NCBI GenBank assembly: GCA_001275005.1
Contig: JWZX01003022.1
Location: 1-42,352 of the forward strand
DNA: 42,352 nt
From: Chrysochromulina tobinii
Taxonomy: Eukaryota > Haptophyta > Prymnesiales > Chrysochromulinaceae
Direction of reading: 5' to 3'
In this document: in pieces, positions 8,292 to 17,500 of the stretch
Position numbering within the stretch: position 1 is the stretch's first letter
How the letters are laid out: each line of letters opens with the position of its first letter
Notes under the pieces: model-generated
What the model saw: the letters and a program-made list of their open reading frames with translations, nothing else
Databases searched by the model: none
What the model was told of the DNA's origin: nothing
Program-made: the position numbers and the translations under genes

Positions 8292-9017
8292 ATGTCGAGC
8301 GAATTTGCGCCACGCGTTGTGTGCGTGGCTTGTGGTCAACGCGTTGTTGACCTCGGCCGCACGGCTTGTGTGCAGGATTCGTTCGGCTGCCATCTTGTTT
8401 GCGAACTTGCAAGTCTGGCCAAAGACATTATGCAGCTCCGGCCACATCCAGAAGCAGCCCAGTTCCCATTCAAGCAAGGGAAGCTGGCGTGCAAATGCAA
8501 AGCAAACCTGGGCAACATTCAGAATAACGTGACAGCGTTGTTGCCAGTTGCCGGCTTGACAGGGCGAGGTGACTATGCCATTCTCAAGTTTGTGGACGTG
8601 AGCTTCGCCGTCACACCCTCAGAGACCGTTCCACAGCTTACGGGATGGCTACTCGGCCAAGCCGTTGGCTTTGCCTCGGGAAAGGGCGGCGGTCGCGCAC
8701 TGGGTGGCAAAGGGGGTCGCGGTCAGTCGTCATCTCGTGCCGTCAGCGTCACAACTGCGCACGTGCTCCAGGCTGCCGGCAAGACCGACGACCTGAAGCG
8801 CATACTGGAGGCGACGGAAAAGCGACGCAATCTGAACACGACGCGCAGCGTGCTCACGAGTGCCGACGGCAAGGGTGGCGGCGGTGCCTTCGCTGCGCCG
8901 CCCCCAGCGCCCGCCTCCTTGGGCAACGCCTCCTTGGGTGGAATCAACGATATGTTTGACTCCTTCTCTATCAACCCGCAAGCCCACGGGCCCGCAGACG
9001 CCAATGAACTATGCTGA
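8292..9017 (+). CDS. Cys-rich protein with RIG-I C-terminal-domain-like (beta-tent) pattern
   Basis: ATG at 8292; 241 aa to the first stop, though the true gene may splice onward. The first 110 residues carry C11-x2-C14, then RPHPEAAQF, then C67-x-C69 and AILKFVDVSF. That order (CxxC, RPHP..QF, second Cys pair, I-K-F/V strand) resembles the zinc-binding C-terminal RNA-sensing domain of RIG-I-like helicases, or more broadly the Yippee/Mis18/MSS4 beta-tent folds. The second pair is CxC rather than Cx4C, so the match is imperfect. The rest is a Gly-rich segment, a charged helix (KTDDLKRILEATEKRR) and an Ala/Pro tail. There is no helicase domain beside it. The family call is tentative; the gene itself looks real. 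Confidence 0.55.
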   Translation: MSSEFAPRVVCVACGQRVVDLGRTACVQDSFGCHLVCELASLAKDIMQLRPHPEAAQFPFKQGKLACKCKANLGNIQNNVTALLPVAGLTGRGDYAILKFVDVSFAVTPSETVPQLTGWLLGQAVGFASGKGGGRALGGKGGRGQSSSRAVSVTTAHVLQAAGKTDDLKRILEATEKRRNLNTTRSVLTSADGKGGGGAFAAPPPAPASLGNASLGGINDMFDSFSINPQAHGPADANELC

Positions 9018-9199
9018 TCGTACTGGGTGTGGTGCTGTGATTCTGAGGTTGACGCTTCCGGGCAGGACTGGGCAGCAGGAACAGGCGGATAGTTGGGTAC
9101 CGCAAGGCGACTGGATGACCTTCAAGACGGGCGAGCAGCTGTGCCCAAGTACGTCGTCCGCTACACGTGATTGAACTGTTGAACCCAAAGCTGATCTAG

Positions 9200-9280
9200 G
9201 CCTTTGAGGAGCAACAGTCTGAGTTCAAGCAGAAGGGTGTGCCCGATGAGGTTGTGCTCGCGATCCAAGCGTGCCACTAA
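9200..9280 (+). CDS. candidate terminal exon, upstream exon unresolved
   Basis: After a CTAG acceptor-like site the frame reads AFEEQQSEFKQKGVPDEVV and on to a stop at 9278-9280. Its composition is far more protein-like than the surrounding frames. It could be the last exon of the gene starting at 8292, with an intermediate exon around 9095-9150, but I could not find one consistent splice chain. Confidence 0.3.
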   Translation, partial: AFEEQQSEFKQKGVPDEVVLAIQACH

Positions 9281-9486
9281 GGACCTCGCGGCGCCGGCGG
9301 TGGCGGGTGTGTGGGGGATACCTTATTGTCGAGAACTTATCGAGAGCCTATTTTGTCATATATGCGGAATGTACTCGACCACGCCGACCTCTTGACACGA
9401 ATATATAGAAATATGCTAAGCCTAGATTTAGCTCTGGTAGACTCTCAATGGTTCAGTGAGAAATGGGGTGCTGGCAAACCGAAAGA

Positions 9487-9499
9487 CACGTGACACGTG
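9487..9499. promoter_or_regulatory. two CACGTG boxes upstream of the SET gene
   Basis: CACGTG at 9487-9492 and 9494-9499, about 75 bp before the ATG at 9574. CACGTG is the classic bHLH/bZIP G-box. The preceding 9300-9470 is clearly AT-richer than the rest of the window. Confidence 0.35.
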
Positions 9500-9573
9500 G
9501 ACAGATTGGGTTGTCACGCTCACCAGGCTGCTTGTGAGCGGACTGTTCACGCCAACGACCGTGAACTCGGCAA

Positions 9574-12400
9574 ATGCTCGATGTCTTGCTTGAGCTGGCT
9601 AGGCTCGAGCGCACCGCCGATGGCGTGCCGTTTCGAACCTACAGCGTGCCCGACGAGTGGCGCCTCGATGATGAGCGACAGGCCCAGTTTTGGCGCGAGG
9701 CTGCCAAGGCATCGGAGAAGCTCGGCTTTGAGCTCGAGATGGCGATGGCTCGGGCAATCCTCGGGGCGCTGCTCGTGCAGAACAAGTACGTCGACGGGCA
9801 ATCGAGTACGTTTCGCAGCTGGCCATCCCGTGATCGCCATCAGCTCTGGGCGACTGCGTGGCTCGCGCTCCGCTTCGTTTTTGGAAAGAGCTACGAGAAC
9901 GCCGATGTGGACAAGTTGATCCTAGCGCACATGTCCGCCGGGTGCGCGACCGACGCGCTCGTCTTTGCCGTCCGGTCGGAGCTACTGCGCCGCGGCTTCC
10001 TCGTGCCTGCCTCGCTGGACGCGCCCGACGGCCCGCTCAAGCTCTCGCGCGAGCAAGCGAGCTTCCTGCTGGACGGCGACAAGCTCTTCGTGCTGCGGAC
10101 GGCCGTGGCGGCACGGCGGCCTTGGTGGGCTCTGCCACTGCAAGCGCAGTCCGTGGCGGCGCCGCGGCCCGCAATGGGCAGCGCGGCGGCCGCGCTCACC
10201 GCGCGCTCCTTCCGCTGCGTGCTCCTCGAGCCGCTCGGTAGTGGCGGCAGCATCGACGGCGCGTCCGGGAACGCAAGCAGCCAGGACGGCGCCCTCGTCG
10301 CTCAGGACGGCGCCTCGCCGCTGCCGAGCGCACTCTTCGTGCCAGTGGGTGGCGGTGCGCCACTTGCATGCACGCACGTCGAGGGGGGCGTGAGCGAGGG
10401 CGGCGAGTGCTTCGCTGCGCTCGCATGCACCTTTGACGAACCCACCTCATGCATGGAGGTGATTGCGATGGATTGCGATGGATTGCGATGGATTGCGATT
10501 GATTGGCACTCATGGCTACCGATAGCCACGGTTCGCCTCCGATTGTGATTTCGATTGATTGCGATTGATTGCGATTGATTGCCACGGTTCGCCTCCGATG
10601 ACATCCCCCTTCCGCTTCCACTTTCCCCACAGCTACGCATGAGCGGCGCGTCGCGTCTGCCACCGTTTCGCGTCGAGGCGCTCGTTGAGGGTCCAAATAT
10701 GGCAGGTGAGACGTGGAGACTGCTGCAGTGCCAGCCGCTACCGACGGGTGAGGAGCGCCTAAATCAAGGGCGCGACGCCCTTCGGTGCTTCCTGCCGTCC
10801 GCTGCGATACCAACCCGCGGGGGGCTTGGGGCGTCTGCTGGCGCTACTGGCGCTGGCGGTGCTGGTGGTTCTGGCGGCGGCGGCGGCGACGGCGGCGGCA
10901 GCGACGGCGGCGGTGGAGATGGCGGCGGTGGCGGTGGCGGCGGTGGTGGTGAGACAGCTGAGCTCATGGCTTCCGCGTTTGGTCGCTTACTTGAGAGCGT
11001 GGCCGCCCAGTCGGGCGGCGGAGTCTTCGTCACCGACGGAGGGCGCCTCGTCCTCCATCGATGGCCCGGCAAGCAGAAGCAGCAGGCGACCGTTGTGCTC
11101 TGGCTCGCCCTCCATCTCCGGCCGGAGATCTCGTACCTCGAGCACGAGATTGATTGGCTCATCGGCGCGCATCACAGCCGTTCGGCGATCCCCGACTGCC
11201 CGACGATCCGAAAGGAACTCGCTCGACTTGGTTTCATGGAGCGGACTGCGGGCGGCGGCGGCGTGCGCCTCCTCGAGGAAGGGCTCGCCACGGCGCTCCG
11301 TCGGTTGGGACTCGATCCAAATTTGGGACTCGATCCAAATTTGGGACTCAATCCTACCGTATCGGGCGCCGTGTCGGGCGCCGTCGAAGGGCAGGCAGAC
11401 GGGTTGCCTGGGCCACCGGCGGCCAATCAACCGCCACCAGCTGTCACTCCACCGCCATCGGCGCCCAGCACGGCGCCACCACCGGTCACTCCACCGCCAC
11501 CACCGGCCAATCAACCGCCACCAGCGCCCAGCACGGCGCCACTGGTGCCCGTCACGGCGCCACCGGCGGCAAACGTCTCGAGCGACGGGCGCTGGCGGCG
11601 AGCAGCGCCAGCGGTGCCACTCGCGGCGGAGGCGTCAGACCTCGGAGGAGTGCTGACGTCAGACCTCGGAGGGTTGCCAACGGCCGTTCGTGATCGGATA
11701 TTGCATGCGCGTCGTGCGGTGGCCGCCACCCTCTGCTTCGCCCCCCTGACCGGTAAGGGTCTCGGGGTGCTCGCCGCGCGTGCCGTCGAGGAGGGCGAGC
11801 GCATCATCGAGGAGGCGCCTCTGCTGACGCTCACTCCGGATGGGGAAGGGCGCTACGATGGGCAAGTACGCGAGTGAGATGGAGCGGGAGGAGGCACGTT
11901 CGCTGCTGGCCACACTCTGCGTCGCCGGAGTGGGAACCGCCGATGGTGCAGGGGCGAGGGCGGGGGCGAGGGTGGGGGCGGGGGAGGACGGCGCGGAGGC
12001 GCGGTGCGCTCACGACGACGCTTCACTCCTCGGTCGCGCTCACAATGACGCGTCACACCTCGGTCGCGTCATCGAAGCGAACGCCATCGTGATCGAGCCG
12101 TCGGCCGAGCCCGGACGCGAGATCCGCTTCTCCGTGGTCTGCCTGATGATCTCGCGCCTCAATCACAAGTGCTCGCCCAGCTGCAACGCCGAGTTCCGGT
12201 GGAATACGAGGCTGGGCAAGGGCACGGTGTACGCGCTGCGACCGATCGCCCCGGGCGAAGAGATCTGCTTCGATTACGGCGTGGGCAAGCTGCGCTCGCG
12301 CGCCGACCGCCAGAAAGTGCTGCGCGAGAAATTCGGCTTCGAGTGCTGCTGCGAGCGGTGCCGTGAGGAGTGCGACGAGGAGCGGGGGCTGGGCTGGTGA
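9574..12400 (+). CDS. Tandem DUF2087-like / SET-domain protein
   Basis: Exon 1 is 9574-10458 and exon 2 starts at 10633 (phase 0; DEPTSCME joins LRMSGASR). About 883 aa. Two segments match the winged-helix-like DUF2087 pattern: one around residues 80-150 (LRFVFGKSYENADVDKLILA, RSELLRRGFL) and one at about 11090-11270 (EISYLEHEIDWLIGAHHSR, RKELARLGFMER). A Gly run, 18-bp GLDPNL repeats and a Pro/Ala linker separate these from a SMYD-like SET domain: GKGLGVLAARAVEEGERI, SRLNHKCSPSCN, APGEEICFDYG and a Cys-rich post-SET FECCCERC. A lysine methyltransferase role follows from the SET family; nucleic-acid binding by DUF2087 is inference. The frame changes by one base between 11822 and 11877, between two conserved SET pieces, so a short intron or an indel is present there. 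Confidence 0.72.
10459..10632 (+). other. intron 1 of the SET gene, GATTGCGATTG repeats
   Basis: GAG|GTGATTGCGATGG to CCCCACAG|CTACGC, phase 0. Built of TGATTGCGA units. A 19-bp sequence (GCCACGGTTCGCCTCCGAT) occurs twice inside, at 10525-10543 and 10581-10599, as if the intron itself was partly duplicated. Confidence 0.8.
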
Positions 12401-12658
12401 GACAACACGAATTGAGATATGCCGTGCAGATTCCATTACTGCATTGTGGGACGGTGGGCACGGCCAGAGACTTCCATGTACTTCTTGGACGTAGAGTATG
12501 AGCCCGGCGGTCCGACACTCACACTGCTGACTTGTGTACTAATCGCTAAAAAGTCTCCTACACGGCGGCGTGCCTACAGCTACAGTACGCGAGTACGGCC
12601 GTTCCGCCGTTCCCGGTAGAACGCGGCTCGCCTGGGCGTCTCCTTCACAGCGCCTCCT
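12401..12658. other. convergent 3' flanks
   Basis: 258 bp between the stops of the SET gene (+) and the FGE-family gene (-). Nothing further recognised. Confidence 0.4.
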
Positions 12659-14283
12659 TCACAGCTCCTCCTTTTGGACTTCTTCCTTGGCGCGCTCGTC
12701 GGAGAGGTCCTCAAAGCTCTCCGCCTCGATCGCCTCACGCACATACTGCTGCATCATCGCCTCGCGCTTCTCCTTCGCGAGCTCGCGCTTCCGCTGCGCC
12801 TCAGCAGCTGTCATCACCTCCGTGCCGAGCCCGTGCTTGTCCATCCACGCCTGCAGAACCAACCAACGGCCATCAGAGGCCATGAGGGCCAATCAGAGGC
12901 TTATCAGTGGCCATCAGAGGCAGAGCATCAGTGACCGTCAGAGCAATCAGAGGCAATCAGAGGCAATCAGTGGCAATCAGAGGCAATCAGTGGCAATCAA
13001 AGGCCATCCATACTTGGAGGCCCAGATGAGGGACGCAATCAGTAGCAATCAGAGGCAATCAGTGGCAATCAGAGGCCATCCATACTTGGAGGCCCTCGGC
13101 GCCCTTCTCCGCCGCGATCGCCTGCACGAGCTCCTCTACCCCTTTGCCTCCATCCTTGAGCGGGTCGCCAGCTCCTGGTGGTAACCGCTTCTTCTTGACG
13201 TTGTCGTACACGTACCTGATGAGGGAGGCAATCAAGCGGCACTCTCAGCGGCGCGCAGCCGCCTGCAATCCGAGGCCATCCGAGGCCATCCGAGGCCATC
13301 CGAGGCCATCACGCACCCCTGCGGCTTGCGCCCCTGTACGTTGCTCCGCGCGCTCTTCACACATCGGAAGCCCATGTTATCGGCAGAGGAGTCCTCAGTG
13401 TTGCCCATGCGCGTGCTCGTGCTGACCTTATGATTCCACTCACCCGACGCCGAGTCGAGGTACGAGCCGCCGCGCAGCACGCGCTGTCGTGACGACTTGG
13501 CGAGGTATGTGCTCGTCCACTCCCACACGTTGCCGAGCATGTTGTACAGTCCGGCGGCGTTGGGCGCGAAGGCATCGGCGGGCGCGAGACCGCCAAACCC
13601 GTCGAGGGCCGCATCGGAGCTCGGGAAGAAGCCCTGCCACACGTTGAGGCGCCACTCGCTCCCATTACTCGGCACCTAGGGTGAGGTTGGGGCTGGGGTG
13701 AGAGCCGGCGTAGGGGTCAGTGCTTGGGGTGGGGTTCAGGTTCGAATTAGCTTCCGCTGCTCGGCACCTCGTCTCCCCATGGGTATGGCTTCATCGCCTT
13801 GGTGAGGCCGACGTGCGGCTGGCGCGCCGCGTACTCCCACTCCGTCTCCGTGGGCAGCCGCTTGCCCGCCCACTTGCAGTACGCCTTCGCATCGTTGAAC
13901 GAGATGTGCACCGCCGGATAGTTGAGGCGCGACTTGATGCCCGACTTGGGCCCGAGCGGGTAGCGCCACGATGCGCCACGCACAGCGAGCCAGTGCGTGG
14001 CGTCCTTGACCGTCTCGTTGGTTGTGGCGCGTGCCTCCTCGGTGGCGTACAGCTCGAGCACGAACGACCATCCGAAGCCCTCCGCCTCGGTGCGGTAGTT
14101 GGTTGCCTTCCGGAACGCCCTGAATTGCTCGTTGGTCACGACGGTCGCGTCCATGAAGAACTCGCGAACCTCGACGCCCTGCGGCTCCAGGTCGTCGCGA
14201 CCGCGCGGCTCGTTGGGCAGGCTGCCCATTATGAACGAGCCGCCGGCGAGGCGAACCATGCCATCGGGGATTGTGTCCGACAT
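12659..14283 (-). CDS. Formylglycine-generating-enzyme (SUMF/FGE-sulfatase) family protein
   Basis: Exons 14283-13768, 13675-13317, 13215-13086, 12850-12659 join in consistent phase to 398 aa. The FGE fold is clear: MVRLAGGSFIMGS near the start, NYPAVHISFNDAKAYCKWAG, RLPTETEWEYAAR, YPWGDE|VPSNGSEWR across intron 1, GLYNMLGNVWEWT, VLRGGSY and a closing NMGFRC. After GGSY the sequence is LDSASGEWNHKVS, so the two active-site Cys of true FGE (336 and 341 in human SUMF1) are absent. It may be a non-converting paralogue, a different oxidoreductase-type member, or a binding protein. A charged helical tail of about 100 residues follows, ending QKEEL. No signal peptide is seen after the ATG at 14283. 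It is divergent with the LRR chimera. Confidence 0.88.
12851..13085 (-). other. intron 3 of the FGE-family gene, double/nested introner-like
   Basis: Donor CAA|GTATGGATGGCC, acceptor TTCTGCAG. A 23-bp sequence spanning the exon end (transcript strand GGGCCTCCAAGTATGGATGG plus CCT) is at 13073-13095 and again inside the intron at 13001-13023, just after GCGTCCCTCATCT. The body is many TGATTGCCTC/TGATTGCCAC units. Two insertions in series explain this best. Confidence 0.75.
13216..13316 (-). other. intron 2 of the FGE-family gene, introner-like
   Basis: Phase 2. GG|GTGCGTGATGGCC, then four CTCGGATGGC units, ending TTGATTGCCTCCCTCATCAG. The next exon starts GTACGTG, similar to the intron start GTGCGTG. 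Confidence 0.8.
13676..13767 (-). other. intron 1 of the FGE-family gene with exon copy
   Basis: Phase 0. The intron starts GTGCCGAGCAGCGGAAGC and the following exon starts GTGCCGAGTAATGGGAGC (14 of 18 identical). The body is CCCCAACCTGA-like, not CTGATGGCC, and ends CCCTAG. Confidence 0.8.
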
Positions 14284-14517
14284 TTACAATTAAAAGTCAG
14301 CTGGTGACGTGTTCTTTTCGCGCGACCAGACCTCACTGCAGCTCCATTGAGACAACGCCAATGTACAGGTTAGAGATTTTTTTTCTCTGCTTCCAGCCCG
14401 AGAATTCCGCAACAACGTGTCCTAGTATGAATCTTTTGATACAAGAGATTTTGGAGATACCCCTGCAACCGCGTCCCCAAATTCTGAGGCGACGCGGAGA
14501 CCCTTGAGGCGCAGCGG
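14284..14517. promoter_or_regulatory. divergent promoter region, FGE-family and LRR-chimera genes
   Basis: 234 bp between divergent starts, locally AT-rich (TTACAATTAAAAG, AGATTTTTTTTC). No defined element beyond that. Confidence 0.3.
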
Positions 14518-17500
14518 ATGGAGGCCTTTCCATCGTCCGAGAGGGTGCCCATCGTCGCAGGGCAGCCGCGGTCGGATGAGCCCGACGTCATCAATCCATG
14601 GGTTCGAACGAGGTTGTCGAAGGTGCGCAACTTCATCAGCGATGCAGCGCAAGACGTTGTTAGCATGAAGAACGACCTTCAAAGCTTGTGGCGCCGCCTT
14701 CGCGGCACGTATGACGACTTTGAGACAGACATGGATGAGGCGTGGGAGCTCCACAGGTGGGAGGTGTCCATGTGCGTTGCAGCTCTCCTCCTCTCAGCGA
14801 GCCTTCCTCTTCTCGTCCTAGTGCAACAACTTAGGGGCTCACAGCACAAACCGTCCGTGACGCCTTGGGCCGATGCCGCAGCTGCCGATTTGAGCCCGGT
14901 CGTGGCCCTCTGGTACAATGGCGAGTGCATCAGCCGAATGGCCGACGGCGCACAGCTCGCGACCGATCTCTCTGCTCAGCTAGTCGACGGCCTCGCCCCC
15001 GATGCCATCCTGGCCATCGTCCTGAGCGCTCTCGGGCTTTTCCTCATCGCCCGGCTCGGCGGCATCCCCGTGCCCACGGGAGTCGTGGGCACGGCCCTCT
15101 ACGCCCTCTGGATGGCCCTCCTCGCACTCCAGTACGCTCTCGTAGGCATGTCGCTCGTGATGACGGCGCGCTCGCTCGACGCGTTGACCTACGCGCTCGA
15201 AGGGTGCGCCCATAGCGCGGCGACCGTCCGATGGAGCGTGCGCCTCACGCTCGTCGCACAGCCCGCGCTGCTCGGGCCGGCTCTGCTGCTCTTTCTGTAC
15301 AGCTATGCCTTCTCGACCGGCCTCAAGGTGTGGAGCGCGACGCAAGAGAGCGCGCGCAAGCTGCTCAGCCGTGAATCGCTGGTGTCGCAGCTCAAGGAAT
15401 CGGTGCAGAGCGTGCCCTTGGTCTCTGCCCACTACTACGTCTCCTACGCCGCGTTCCTCTGGGCCTGCGCCGTGTTGCTTCTCACGTGGCCTGTGGCGAT
15501 CTTCTTCCTACCGGCTGCCGCCCTCATTGCGGCAGCCATCAAGGGCATTTACTGGCTCGCTGGAGTCACGGATGCCCTGATCCCTCCCCCGGCGCAGACA
15601 TGCGGCATCGAGTTTGGCGCCGGGCTCACCTCGTGGCTCAAGGAACTCAGCGACGTATCCTTTGCACCTGGGGGCTTCAGCCTGAGCTCGAGCGCGAGAT
15701 CGATCGAGCGGATGGGCTTCCTCATCATCGAGTTCGGCTCGGATTCGCACGCCAGACTTGGACTGTCCCATCGCAAAGAGCCAGACGACCCGTCGCTCGC
15801 GGCCCTCAACCTCTCACTGGGCGTCTTCTGGCTACTCCTGAGCCTCGCACTGCCCGTGTGCTTCGGCACGTGGCTCGCCATTCCACTCATGCTCGGCTCG
15901 GCGAGCCTCGAGGCCGTCGCCAGCACGATGGTCAGCCTGGGGCTCGCTGCCCTCGATTCCCTCGTGTCGCTCCTCACGCTTCACTGGCGCTGGACGGACT
16001 TGCTCGCGCTGGACGCCATGCTCGCCTTCCTGCAGGCGCCCGTCTCGGCGCTCGGGCAGGCGTCGGGCGCCATGGTGGGCGTGGGGAGCCTCTCTTATGA
16101 CGAGCTGACCGTCGGCGCTTCCCAACTGCTCGTGCTCAACAGCGTGCTGGCACTCGTCAAGCCTTTGGCCATGGTACTGACCAAGATGATGCTCGTGACA
16201 CCTTGCTTTGGCTCTCAGGTCCTCGAGTTTGCAATCAACCTGGGTGCAAACAAGCTCGGCGCTCGCGTGAGCAATGCGAACGTCATCGTCAAAGTGGATC
16301 TCGAGTCGCCGGCGGCTCATGCGGGCGTCCTCGCGGGCGACCTCGTCCTCGCAGTCGATGACGTTGAGTGCAAGGGGGGGCTCACCGCACCCAAGCTATG
16401 GACTGACGGCGCCGGCCGTCCAAATCGCAAGCTTCGCGTCCATCGTCAAGGAGAGACCGTCCTCCAAACACGCTTCGCTGCAGAGGCCATCAGCTTCGGC
16501 GACTGCGTGCTGTCGGAGGTCGAGGGGCTGCTTGCCCGGCTCGGCGCCAAGCCCGGCCATTACGGCGCCATCGTGCTCGACTGCGCCCGTACGACGCTCG
16601 ACGAGGACGATGTCGCGGTGCTGGTACTCGCGATCCCGATGCTCAGGGAACTTACCGAGATTAACCTGAGTGGCAGCGACATGGGCACGGAGACTGTGAT
16701 CGCGCTCGCAAGGGCGTTCAGTGAGGGCTCGAACACCAAGCTCGCCAAGCTCGACGTCTCGGGCAACCGTTTGGAGCCTGCGGGCGCAAAAGCTCTCGCT
16801 GCCTTCGTGGGCGCGAGTTCGCTAAGGGAGGTGAGTCACTGAGTCCCTTGGCACCTAAGTCGGCGCTCTTTGCTCCGATCGGCGCTCTCAGCTCTGAGTT
16901 CTGTCGCCCGTCCCCTTGCACACCAATCGTGCTTCAATCGTGTTGAAGCTCTGCGCACACCTTGTTCACAGCCGCTTCACACCCTATCCACAGGTGAATG
17001 TGGATGGCGTGATGCTCCCAGTCGACAAGCTCAAGGGCACCGATCCGGTCGATGCGCTCGACTTGTCGCGCAAGGGGCTCGGCACGGCGTCTGCGTTCGT
17101 GATCGCCACCCTGATCGGCACGAACCCCACGCTCAAGTCTTTGAACCTCTCGAGCAACAAATTGGCGGGTGAGGCTTCGATTTGGCAGGAGGTCTTTGGC
17201 GAGGACATTGACAAGTCGGACGCGGGCCTGGAGGCGGCGTTTGCCAAGGTGGACGTGGACAAGAGTGGCAAGATGGACGCGGCCGAGGTTAAGGCATACA
17301 TCCTGACCGTGTACAAGAACGGCCTCGACGACAAGGTGGTCAGCGAGATGATGGCGACGGCGGACACGAACAACGACGGAGAGGTCGACCTCAACGAGTT
17401 CAAGATCATCATGCGCGCCGGGCCCCAAAAGTCGGACGAGAGGCCGCAGATGTCCGGAGTGAAAGCCATCTGCGATACCTTGCGCACCAATAGCACGCTC

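Noticed and set aside
12659-12850. KEEL C-terminus as proof of ER location of the FGE-family protein
   Set aside because: No signal peptide is visible, and the acidic helix makes a KEEL ending likely by chance; kept only as a note.
12890-13085. CRISPR-like array from GGCAATCAGA repeats
   Set aside because: Units are about 10 bp with no unique spacers, lie inside a spliced intron of a eukaryotic gene and vary like a minisatellite.
13736-13760. Possible tRNA T-arm (GGTTCGAATTAGC)
   Set aside because: No acceptor stem, D-arm or anticodon arm can be paired around it; it is inside an intron.
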